Shown here: positions 1-5,714 of the stretch, piece after piece
Layout: each line of letters begins with the position of its first letter
Numbering within the stretch: position 1 is the stretch's first letter
Assembly (NCBI GenBank): GCA_002307905.1
Contig: DBUL01000207.1
Location: 1,998-7,711, forward strand
Direction of reading: 5' to 3'
Origin: Rhizobiaceae bacterium UBA1291
Lineage (GTDB): Bacteria; Pseudomonadota; Alphaproteobacteria; Rhizobiales; Rhizobiaceae
DNA length: 5,714 nt
The notes under the pieces: model-generated
Told to the model about the DNA's origin: nothing
Seen by the model: only the letters and a program-made list of their open reading frames with translations
The model's database searches: none
Position numbers and translations under genes: made by a program

Positions 1-909
1 GACCTTGCCGACAGTTTCGCGTTGACCCGCCTCGATGTCGCAGACATCACTTCAGACCCCGGCCGACTCATCGATGAGGTCAATTCATTCGGCCTCTTTG
101 GTGGTGACAAGCTGGTCTGGGTCCGTGGTGCGGCCAATGAGAAGGCAATGGTCGAGGGACTGCAGATTATTGCCCAAACGCCGCCAGAGAATTGCACGGT
201 CATCATCGAGGCCGGCGATCTGAAGAAGGGGTCGGCTCTACGCAAGGTGGCCGAACCGGCACGAACTGTCGCGATCATCCCGTGCTACCAGGACGACGCC
301 AAGGCGCTAAACACCCTAATCGACATCGAACTGGCAGCCGCCGGGCAGCGGATCACGCCAGCTGCACGGCAATTGCTGAGCGAATCGCTCGGCGGTGACC
401 GCATTGCCTCACGCAATGAAATCCGCAAGCTTGCGCTCTACTGCCTGCATGAACCGATGATTGACGAATCGCATGTGACAGAGATCATCGGCGACGCGAG
501 TGCTATTTCGACCGATGAGGTCATCGATGCGGTGCTCTCCGGGGAGCCGGATGCCTTCCTTCATGCAATCCAGAAGATCATTACCTCAAAGACGCCGGTT
601 TTTCTCGTCCTGCAGTCCTGCATGCGACAGTTCCAGCAGCTGGAACAAATGCGGATCGAGATGGAAGAACACCAGCAGCAGGCCGGCCAGGTCATGCAAT
701 CGCACGGACGGGGTATTCACTTTCGCCGCAAGCCGATCATCGAGCGGGCCTTGCGCAACTGGACATCCAGGGATATTGCCCGCGAAGCGAGCCGTATTCA
801 GTCCACCATATTGCAGAGCCGCCAGAAGGCGGCTCTTGAGGACAATTTGGCAATCCAGACGCTTCTTTCGACAACGCTGCAATCAGCACGACGCAACCGC
901 CGCGCTTGA
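1..909 (+). CDS. holA: DNA polymerase III subunit delta, 3' part (5' end outside the window)
   Basis: This is the delta subunit of the replicative polymerase clamp loader, an AAA+-fold protein that opens the beta sliding clamp during loading in the cytoplasm. The reading frame is open from base 1 to the TGA at 907-909 and gives 302 visible residues. The family is about 340 residues, so roughly the first 40, including the nucleotide-fold start, lie outside. In visible numbering, the N-terminal part has the typical 'RLD..' then 'DPGRLIDEVN' (19-28) and 'LFGGDKLVWVRG' (32-43), the hydrophobic strand that follows the LF motif of delta. The remainder is the helical domain, with 'NEIRKLALY' near 138-146, and the C-terminal collar. 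A TTG at 22-24 could be read as a start, but homology continues upstream of it, so it is internal. The gene converges on parB with a 6-nt gap. Identification rests on recalled family wording and the rhizobial gene order. Confidence 0.9.
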   Translation, partial: DLADSFALTRLDVADITSDPGRLIDEVNSFGLFGGDKLVWVRGAANEKAMVEGLQIIAQTPPENCTVIIEAGDLKKGSALRKVAEPARTVAIIPCYQDDAKALNTLIDIELAAAGQRITPAARQLLSESLGGDRIASRNEIRKLALYCLHEPMIDESHVTEIIGDASAISTDEVIDAVLSGEPDAFLHAIQKIITSKTPVFLVLQSCMRQFQQLEQMRIEMEEHQQQAGQVMQSHGRGIHFRRKPIIERALRNWTSRDIAREASRIQSTILQSRQKAALEDNLAIQTLLSTTLQSARRNRRA

Positions 910-915
910 GCGAAA

Positions 916-1797
916 TCAGCCGCGACCCTCGAGCAGTCGGCAGATCTCCTCGAGTTGTTCAAGCGACTTGTAGGAAATCCTGATCTGCCCGCCGCTGCCC
1001 TTATGGTTGATGACAACAGCCAGCCCGAGACGGTCGGTCAGGCTCCGTTCCAGCGCCACCGTGTCGGAATCCTTGGCCTCGCGCGGTTCGGCAGGAGGCG
1101 CATTCTCGGCCTTGATGTGGGTTTGCGCCAGCTTCTCGGCCTCCCGGACCGAAAGGCCCTTGGTGGCGATCGTCTTGGCAAGGGTGACTGGGTCTGGCGT
1201 CGACACGAGCGCCCTCGCATGGCCGGCAGATAGGCTGCCCGCAGCCAGCATATCACGCACCGGTTCGGGCAGCTTCAGCAGGCGCAGGCTGTTAGCCACG
1301 TGGCTACGGCTCTTGCCGATAATTTCGCCCAGATCGTTCTGCGTATAGCCGTGCTCGGCGATCAGTTGCTCATAGCCGAGGGCTTCTTCAAGTGGGTTGA
1401 GATCGGCACGCTGGACGTTCTCGACGATAGCAAGCTCAAGCGCGGTACGGTCATCGACGTCGCGAACGATCACCGGAATTTCGACCAAACCGGCGAGCTG
1501 TGCGGCACGCCAGCGTCGTTCGCCGGCTATGATCTCAAAACGATTCTTGTCGCGCGTCCGCACGACCACCGGCTGAACGATGCCATGCTGGCGGATCGAT
1601 CCGGCAAGGTCCTGCAGCTCGGCCTCATCAAAATAACGTCTGGGGTTCTTCGGGTTGCGAGCAACGAATTCGATTGGAACCAAGCGGTCGGGATTGACGC
1701 TGGGGCGCTCTCCACCGACCGGCAGCGGCTGATCCATTTCACCAATCAAGGCCGCCAATCCCCGGCCCAGTCGCCGCTTGGAAAGATCGTCACTCAT
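916..1797 (-). CDS. parB: Chromosome-partitioning protein ParB (parS-binding CTPase)
   Basis: ParB binds parS, spreads as a CTP-dependent clamp and, with ParA, segregates the replicated origin region. The 293-residue length is normal for chromosomal ParB. The N-terminal 'LGRGLAALIGE' (10-20) is the segment that contacts ParA. The CTP-binding domain shows box I 'IVQPVVVR' (73-80), the arginine-rich 'GERRWRA' (92-98) and 'ENVQR' (126-130). A helix-turn-helix with 'YTQNDLGEIIGKSRSHVANS' (151-170) reads parS, and the C-terminal part (about 247-292) is the dimerisation domain. A linker rich in Pro, Ala and Glu (about 229-243) precedes it. The ATG at 1797 is preceded by GGAG at a good distance. It is the last gene of the minus-strand block, 33 nt after parA. 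No residue I would expect to be essential is missing. Confidence 0.97.
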   Translation of the reverse strand: MSDDLSKRRLGRGLAALIGEMDQPLPVGGERPSVNPDRLVPIEFVARNPKNPRRYFDEAELQDLAGSIRQHGIVQPVVVRTRDKNRFEIIAGERRWRAAQLAGLVEIPVIVRDVDDRTALELAIVENVQRADLNPLEEALGYEQLIAEHGYTQNDLGEIIGKSRSHVANSLRLLKLPEPVRDMLAAGSLSAGHARALVSTPDPVTLAKTIATKGLSVREAEKLAQTHIKAENAPPAEPREAKDSDTVALERSLTDRLGLAVVINHKGSGGQIRISYKSLEQLEEICRLLEGRG

Positions 1798-1805
1798 ATA
1801 TTATG

Positions 1806-1809
1806 CTCC
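1806..1809 (-). promoter_or_regulatory. parB ribosome binding site
   Basis: On the minus strand GGAG lies 8 nt before the parB ATG at 1797, within the 33-nt gap after the parA stop. It supports the chosen start. The gap shows no convincing promoter, so parB is probably expressed from the parA message. Confidence 0.7.
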
Positions 1810-1830
1810 ATAACTTATTAACGCCGGCGG

Positions 1831-2625
1831 TTACGCTGCCTTGCGCTGTCTTTCCCGCTGGATAACCTCGGAGGCCAGCTGCAAATAGGCCTGACTGCCG
1901 GCGCATTTCAGATCGTAGAGGATAGCTGGCTTACCATAGGATGGCGCCTCGGAAACGCGGACATTTCGGGGGATCAGTGTCGTATAAACCTTCTCGCCCA
2001 AATGCATCCGTACGTCGTTGACAACCTGCTGTGCAAGATTATTGCGTGCATCGAACATTGTGAGCACGATACCCTGAATATCGAGCGTCGGATTGACTGT
2101 CTGGCGTACCTGGTTGATCGTCTCCAGGAGCTGGCTTAATCCTTCCAGCGCGAAGAACTCACATTGAAGCGGCACCAGCACTGAGTGGGCAGCGGCCATT
2201 GCGTTCATGGTCAACAGGTTGAACGAGGGCGGGCAATCGAGCAGCACATAACTGTAGCGACGAGCTTCGTCGGTGCCGAGCGCCTTTTTGAGGCGAAAGA
2301 CACGATCCGCCTGCTGGGAGATCTCCATCTCAAAACCGAGCAAGTCAAGCGTCGAAGGAACGATCGACAGATTCGGCACGGCTGTATCCAGCACGGCCTC
2401 ACTCACGGAATGTGTACCGATCAGCATGTCGTAGGAAGAGAGCTTTCGATCGCGGCGATCAATGCCAAGACCTGTACTGGCATTGCCCTGCGGATCAAGA
2501 TCGACGATCAGAACACGCTCGCCGATAGCGGCAAGGGCGGTCGCCAGATTGATAGCGGTCGTCGTCTTGCCGACGCCACCCTTCTGGTTTGCAATGGTGA
2601 TGATCCGGTTTCTCTCGAGAGTCAT
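1831..2625 (-). CDS. parA: Chromosome-partitioning ATPase ParA (Soj family)
   Basis: ParA is the Walker-type ATPase that binds DNA non-specifically as an ATP dimer and moves ParB-parS complexes. The 264-residue protein has the deviant Walker A motif 'KGGVGKTT' (15-22) with the signature lysine K15, Walker A' 'VDLDPQGN' (41-48), Walker B 'LLDCPPS' (128-134), and a conserved C-terminal '[15 protein letters not shown]' (219-233) whose arginines are in the region used for DNA binding in Soj proteins. There is no N-terminal helix-turn-helix extension, as expected for chromosomal rather than large plasmid ParA. The ATG overlaps the rsmG stop as ATGA, and an AGGT sits 5 nt upstream, so translation is probably coupled to rsmG. 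parB follows after 33 nt. Size and context make the chromosomal copy much more likely than a plasmid copy. Confidence 0.97.
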   Translation of the reverse strand: MTLERNRIITIANQKGGVGKTTTAINLATALAAIGERVLIVDLDPQGNASTGLGIDRRDRKLSSYDMLIGTHSVSEAVLDTAVPNLSIVPSTLDLLGFEMEISQQADRVFRLKKALGTDEARRYSYVLLDCPPSFNLLTMNAMAAAHSVLVPLQCEFFALEGLSQLLETINQVRQTVNPTLDIQGIVLTMFDARNNLAQQVVNDVRMHLGEKVYTTLIPRNVRVSEAPSYGKPAILYDLKCAGSQAYLQLASEVIQRERQRKAA

Positions 2626-3275
2626 TCCGCACCTGACGCTGGTTGACTAATGCGCCGGATTGTCGCCAGCTCCAGTATGACGGAGTCAGGCTCGATGGCA
2701 CTCTCATGTATTACCAGATCAAAGCTCCAGCGACCACGGGCTTTATCGATCTCCGCCCGGTAATCCCGGCCTTTGTGGAAGTAGCACTGCAATAGCGGAT
2801 TGCGCTTCGCCCAGGGCTCGGTAAAGGCAAGCAATTGGTCGAGGTCGGCCAGCGCCCGAGCGGAAATCGCATCGCATTCCGGCAGCTTCTGCTGCGCCTC
2901 CTCGATTCTAATTGGATGGACGGCGGCTCGGGCGCCTGTCTCGGCGATCGCCATACGAAGGAAGCTGGCCTTCTTGTGGTTGCTTTCGACAAGATCGACC
3001 CAACCTCCACCCTGCTCTGCAAGAAGAATTGCCGTGATCATCCCTGGAAAGCCGCCTCCACTTCCGAGATCCAGCCAATGTTTCGCTTCCGGACTTATCC
3101 TGAAGATCTGCGCACTATCGGCGATGTGTCTGTGCCATAGACTGCCCTTGGTCGATGGCGCTATTAGATTGATAGTCGATGCCCATTTTTGGAAAAGACT
3201 CGCGAAACGTTCGAGCCTCTCGCGTGTTTCACGTGAAACGTCTATGCCAATGTCAAAAGCATTCTTCGTATTCAT
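2622..3275 (-). CDS. rsmG: 16S rRNA (guanine(527)-N7)-methyltransferase RsmG (GidB)
   Basis: RsmG transfers a methyl group from S-adenosylmethionine to N7 of G527 in the 530 loop of 16S rRNA; loss in other bacteria gives low-level streptomycin resistance. The 217-residue protein is normal in length. It shows 'INLIAPST' (35-42), 'RHIADSAQI' (49-57), the SAM-binding '[10 protein letters not shown]' (69-78), the acidic '[12 protein letters not shown]' (96-107), 'ISARALADL' (137-145) and 'HKGRD' (167-171). The ATG at 3275 lies 2 nt after the mnmG stop, and a weak GGGAT precedes it. The open frame runs further up to 3383, but that extension lies inside mnmG and has no family match, so it was not used. 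The stop overlaps the parA ATG by 4 nt. Residues 13-17 (VSRET) are encoded by a parS sequence. Confidence 0.96.
   Translation of the reverse strand: MNTKNAFDIGIDVSRETRERLERFASLFQKWASTINLIAPSTKGSLWHRHIADSAQIFRISPEAKHWLDLGSGGGFPGMITAILLAEQGGGWVDLVESNHKKASFLRMAIAETGARAAVHPIRIEEAQQKLPECDAISARALADLDQLLAFTEPWAKRNPLLQCYFHKGRDYRAEIDKARGRWSFDLVIHESAIEPDSVILELATIRRISQPASGAE
3225..3240. promoter_or_regulatory. parS: parS centromere-like site inside rsmG
   Basis: The plus strand reads TGTTTCACGTGAAACG, containing the perfect 14-bp palindrome GTTTCACGTGAAAC at 3226-3239. This is 15/16 to the general chromosomal parS consensus TGTTTCACGTGAAACA; only the outermost base differs. ParB is expected to bind it and start clamp loading. 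It falls at codons 12-17 of rsmG, so the same bases encode Val-Ser-Arg-Glu-Thr. It lies about 1.4 kb from parB. Binding is inferred from the sequence match and the linked parAB genes. Confidence 0.93.
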
Positions 3276-3277
3276 GC

Positions 3278-5152
3278 TTATCCCGTTTTGCGCAACGGCT
3301 CGCTCTTTCGCAAATATGCGATAAGGAGTGATAGTGCCGCCGGTGTCATACCATCGATCTTCTTTGCCTGGAACACAGACCATGGACGCGCAGCAGAGAG
3401 CTTCTGCTTCAGCTCATTTGACAGCCCAGGAAGTGCCGAATAGTCGAATTCTGGCGGAATGTGCCGTTCCTCTTCGTGTTGAACGTTCACAATGTCCGCC
3501 GTCTGGCGGACAATGTAGTGAGCATAAAGCGCATCAATTGAAACTCCGGTCGCAACACTTTCCGGGACCGCCCGCATCTCAGGCCAAAGCTGGCAAATCT
3601 GCTCCCACTCGACATTAGAATAGGACAGAAGCTCTCGCGCAGAACGCCGCTTGCCGTCCTGATTCACCGCTATCCCGGCATTCTCCAGCTCACCCGGCGT
3701 CGCACTGAGGCGCTCCAGCTGCTCGTAGACCGACCGACGCTGCTGTTCATAGGGCACGAACCGTCTTTCGCGCTCACTTCCTACGCAACCAAGCTCCATT
3801 CCCAAAGGCGTCAAACGCATGTCCGCGTTGTCCGCGCGCAGCGTCAGGCGATATTCCGCGCGCGAAGTAAACATCCGATAGGGCTCCGTGACCCCGGCAC
3901 TCGTCAAATCGTCAATCATCACACCGATATAGGATTGCGTCCGACTAAACACGACACCTTCACTTCCACCGGCAAGTCTGGCCGCGTTGATACCGGCTAC
4001 AAGTCCCTGTGCGGCCGCTTCCTCGTAACCTGTCGTCCCATTGATCTGCCCCGCCAGGAAAAGGCCAGGTATCTTTGTGACTTCCAGCGTCGGCCGAAGT
4101 TCGCGCGGATCGACATAATCATACTCAATCGCGTAACCGCATTGAATAATGTGTACGTTCTCTAGTCCAGGGATAGAACGAATGAAGGCTTCCTGAACCT
4201 CTTCGGGCAGAGATGTAGAAATTCCGTTCGGATAGACAGTATCATCATCCAAACCCTCAGGCTCTAGAAAGATCTGATGACCATCCCTATCACCGAAGCG
4301 CATAATTTTGTCTTCAATCGAAGGGCAATAGCGTGGCCCGACGCCCTCTATCTGTCCAGAATACATCGCCGAGCGATGTATATTCTCTCTAATGATTTTG
4401 TGCGTCGCATCGGTAGTGCGCGTAATCCCGCAACTGATCTGCCGGGTGGTGATCAGATCCGTCATAAAGGAAAATGGTATCGGGTCCGAATCGGCTTCTT
4501 GGCTGTCAAGAATGCTCCAGTTGATGGTCTTGCCATCCAGCCGGGCAGGAGTCCCGGTCTTGAGCCGTCCCATCCTGAGATCTGCCGCATTAAGCACCGC
4601 GCTCAACCCCACCGAAGGTGCCTCTCCAACACGGCCCGCTGGAATCTTACGGTCACCGATGTGAATGAGGCCACGCAGGAAGGTACCGCTGGTCAAGACC
4701 ACTGCACCACATGCAATCTCTCGACCGTCGCCAAGGCTGACCGAGCGAAGCGCGCCGGTTGGATCGACAGCGAAGGAGGTCACATCACCTTCGAGCATCG
4801 TGAGATTCTCCAGTGCTCCCAAAGCCGATTGGACCGCCTGACGGTAGAGCTTCCGGTCGGCTTGCGTGCGCGGCCCCCATACAGCGGGACCCTTGCGGCG
4901 ATTAAGCATGCGGAACTGTATACCGCCAAGATCCGCGCAACGCCCCATAATGCCGTCCAGGGCATCAATCTCACGCACCAGATGACCCTTGCCCAGCCCT
5001 CCGATCGCCGGATTGCACGACATGGTGCCTATGGTATCGGCCCGATGGGTAATCAAGGCAAGCCTCGCGCCCATGCGCGCGGCAGCACTTGCCGCTTCCG
5101 AGCCAGCATGTCCGCCACCGATGATGACGACATCAAACGACAGGTCTGTCAT
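3278..5152 (-). CDS. mnmG: tRNA U34 carboxymethylaminomethyl-modifying enzyme subunit MnmG (GidA)
   Basis: MnmG is the FAD-dependent subunit that, with the GTPase MnmE, adds an (carboxymethyl)aminomethyl group to C5 of the wobble uridine in tRNAs reading codons ending in A or G. From the ATG at 5152 the protein has 624 residues, a normal length. Visible are the FAD dinucleotide fold '[10 protein letters not shown]' (12-21), '[19 protein letters not shown]' (45-63) with C47, the family signature '[11 protein letters not shown]' (272-282) with C276, matching the second conserved cysteine, and the '[17 protein letters not shown]' FAD segment (367-383). The C-terminal helical part ends in a domain that meets MnmE. 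The frame is open upstream to 5299, but that stretch overlaps mnmE and is not conserved; the 5152 start has a good ribosome site and begins directly with the FAD fold. rsmG follows after 2 nt. Confidence 0.97.
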   Translation of the reverse strand: MTDLSFDVVIIGGGHAGSEAASAAARMGARLALITHRADTIGTMSCNPAIGGLGKGHLVREIDALDGIMGRCADLGGIQFRMLNRRKGPAVWGPRTQADRKLYRQAVQSALGALENLTMLEGDVTSFAVDPTGALRSVSLGDGREIACGAVVLTSGTFLRGLIHIGDRKIPAGRVGEAPSVGLSAVLNAADLRMGRLKTGTPARLDGKTINWSILDSQEADSDPIPFSFMTDLITTRQISCGITRTTDATHKIIRENIHRSAMYSGQIEGVGPRYCPSIEDKIMRFGDRDGHQIFLEPEGLDDDTVYPNGISTSLPEEVQEAFIRSIPGLENVHIIQCGYAIEYDYVDPRELRPTLEVTKIPGLFLAGQINGTTGYEEAAAQGLVAGINAARLAGGSEGVVFSRTQSYIGVMIDDLTSAGVTEPYRMFTSRAEYRLTLRADNADMRLTPLGMELGCVGSERERRFVPYEQQRRSVYEQLERLSATPGELENAGIAVNQDGKRRSARELLSYSNVEWEQICQLWPEMRAVPESVATGVSIDALYAHYIVRQTADIVNVQHEEERHIPPEFDYSALPGLSNELKQKLSAARPWSVFQAKKIDGMTPAALSLLIAYLRKSEPLRKTG

Positions 5153-5156
5153 GTCC

Positions 5157-5163
5157 GTTCCTC
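5157..5163 (-). promoter_or_regulatory. mnmG ribosome binding site (decides the start)
   Basis: On the minus strand GAGGAAC is placed so that GAGG ends 7 nt before the ATG at 5152. This supports the 624-residue MnmG over a 673-residue reading that would begin at 5299 inside mnmE. Confidence 0.75.
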
Positions 5164-5203
5164 GACCGGTAGAGACACTCAGGCAGCAGTCTACCGAATT
5201 CTC

Positions 5204-5219
5204 TGTTTCACGTGAATCA
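5204..5219. promoter_or_regulatory. parS: Second parS-type site at the mnmE-mnmG junction
   Basis: The plus strand reads TGTTTCACGTGAATCA, 15/16 to TGTTTCACGTGAAACA. The mismatch (T for A at position 14) breaks one base pair of the palindrome, leaving the inner TTCACGTGAA intact. The site overlaps the mnmE stop codon (5217-5219) and occupies the first part of the 64-nt gap before mnmG. It is about 2 kb from the parS in rsmG. Clustered parS copies with single substitutions are common near parAB, so ParB binding is likely but may be weaker. The rest of the gap (5153-5203) shows only the mnmG ribosome site and no clear promoter. Confidence 0.75.
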
Positions 5220-5714
5220 CTTGCCAACGCAGAACTCGGAGAAGATCTTCCCGAGTAGCATCTCCACATCAATACGGCCGGTGATACGGCCAAGCGCATC
5301 GGACGCTCGCCTTAGGTGCTCTGCCCGAACCTCAAGCCCCAGGTGGCCACCATCGATCGCCAGCTGCACTTCCTCGATTGCATCGAGAAGTTGCTGTCCA
5401 TGCCTGAGGCGGCTAGGAATCGCAAGGGAAAACGTACCTACGCGTTCTTCCACAAAGGTGAGAATCATCCGCTTCAGATCAGCGATGCCGTAGCCAGTCG
5501 TGCTTGACAACAAAACGTCAGCATTCGGTTTCGTATCCGAATCAATTAGCAGATCAGACTTGGTAAGCACACGGATGGAAGAGAGGCCCGGGGGAATATC
5601 AATATAATTGGTCGGGTTGGTTACATCGCTCAGAGCAAGCACGAGGTCCGCTTCCTCAACTTTCGCCAGCGCCCGCCGTATCCCCTCAAGCTCCACCGGC
5701 TCGGCAGTATCCCG
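5217..5714 (-). CDS. mnmE: tRNA modification GTPase MnmE, C-terminal part (5' end outside the window)
   Basis: MnmE is the G-domain partner of MnmG in wobble-uridine modification; its GTPase cycle, driven by potassium-dependent G-domain dimerisation, supports the reaction. The frame is open to the right edge and gives 165 visible residues ending at TGA 5217-5219, so about two thirds of the usual roughly 440-residue protein lies outside. The visible part begins 'RDTAEPVE', just past the G3 (DTAG) motif. It then has G4 as 'TKSD' (51-54; Thr in place of the commoner Asn, a known variant), G5-like 'SSTTGYGI' (70-77), the helical domain, and the diagnostic C-terminus 'FCVGK' (161-165), whose cysteine belongs to the conserved C-x-G-K ending. 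The GTG at 5694-5696 is an internal valine, not a start. mnmG follows after 64 nt. Confidence 0.96.
   Translation of the reverse strand, partial: RDTAEPVELEGIRRALAKVEEADLVLALSDVTNPTNYIDIPPGLSSIRVLTKSDLLIDSDTKPNADVLLSSTTGYGIADLKRMILTFVEERVGTFSLAIPSRLRHGQQLLDAIEEVQLAIDGGHLGLEVRAEHLRRASDALGRITGRIDVEMLLGKIFSEFCVGK

Noticed and set aside
928..954. Two CTCGAG copies (928-933 and 949-954) as a possible terminator stem between holA and parB
   Set aside because: The stem would be only 6 bp with a 15-nt loop, is inside the parB coding end and is not followed by a T run in either direction.
1300..1821. A 173-codon plus-strand open frame opposite parB
   Set aside because: It is antisense to the well-conserved CTP-binding and DNA-binding parts of parB, with no recognisable protein features.
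2612..2621. 10-bp palindrome CTCTCGAGAG at the start of parA
   Set aside because: It is short, encodes ordinary parA codons 2-5, has no parS resemblance and is expected by chance at this length.
2800..3324. A 174-codon plus-strand open frame opposite rsmG
   Set aside because: Its translation is a shadow of the rsmG complement and crosses into mnmG; there is no family resemblance.
3276..3383. 36-codon N-terminal extension of RsmG starting at 3383
   Set aside because: It lies within the conserved end of mnmG, and the ATG at 3275 gives the normal family length.
4277..5215. A 312-codon open frame on the plus strand opposite mnmG
   Set aside because: It lies wholly antisense to mnmG, whose frame shows full family conservation. 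The translation has no recognisable domain and low-complexity, basic composition typical of an antisense shadow.
5153..5299. 49-codon N-terminal extension of MnmG starting at 5299
   Set aside because: It overlaps mnmE by more than 80 nt and reads through the parS-type site (as SRET, a by-product of the palindrome). The start at 5152 has a proper ribosome site and directly precedes the FAD fold.

Overview
The window is a compact piece of core bacterial chromosome, almost certainly alphaproteobacterial and most like the Rhizobiales/Rhizobiaceae. The gene order mnmE-mnmG-rsmG-parA-parB with a convergent holA, the wording of the ParA, ParB, RsmG and HolA proteins, and two sites of the chromosomal parS type point to this group. 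The genus is not fixed by what I can see.

Layout, left to right: the 3' part of holA (DNA polymerase III delta subunit) on the plus strand, 1-909, cut by the left edge; then a minus-strand block read from right to left: the 3' part of mnmE (5714-5217, cut by the right edge), mnmG (5152-3278), rsmG (3275-2622), parA (2625-1831) and parB (1797-916). Spacing inside the block is tight: 64 nt mnmE-mnmG, 2 nt mnmG-rsmG, a 4-nt ATGA overlap rsmG-parA, and 33 nt parA-parB. This suggests one cotranscribed unit with translational coupling. holA and parB converge with only 6 nt between their stop codons and no visible intrinsic terminator. There is no gene-free stretch above 300 bases.

Function: MnmE and MnmG form the complex that modifies the wobble uridine (U34) of certain tRNAs. 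RsmG methylates G527 of 16S rRNA. ParA and ParB, with parS, segregate the chromosome origin region. Two parS-type sequences, each 15/16 to TGTTTCACGTGAAACA, flank mnmG: one lies inside the start of rsmG, where it also encodes Val-Ser-Arg-Glu-Thr, and one lies in the mnmE-mnmG junction and overlaps the mnmE stop codon. The region is therefore probably close to the chromosomal replication origin (inference).

I found no mobile element, CRISPR array, RNA gene, or convincing undescribed system. The items most worth a second look are the two parS-type sites, a third CACGTG-centred palindrome within parB, and the terminator-less holA/parB junction.
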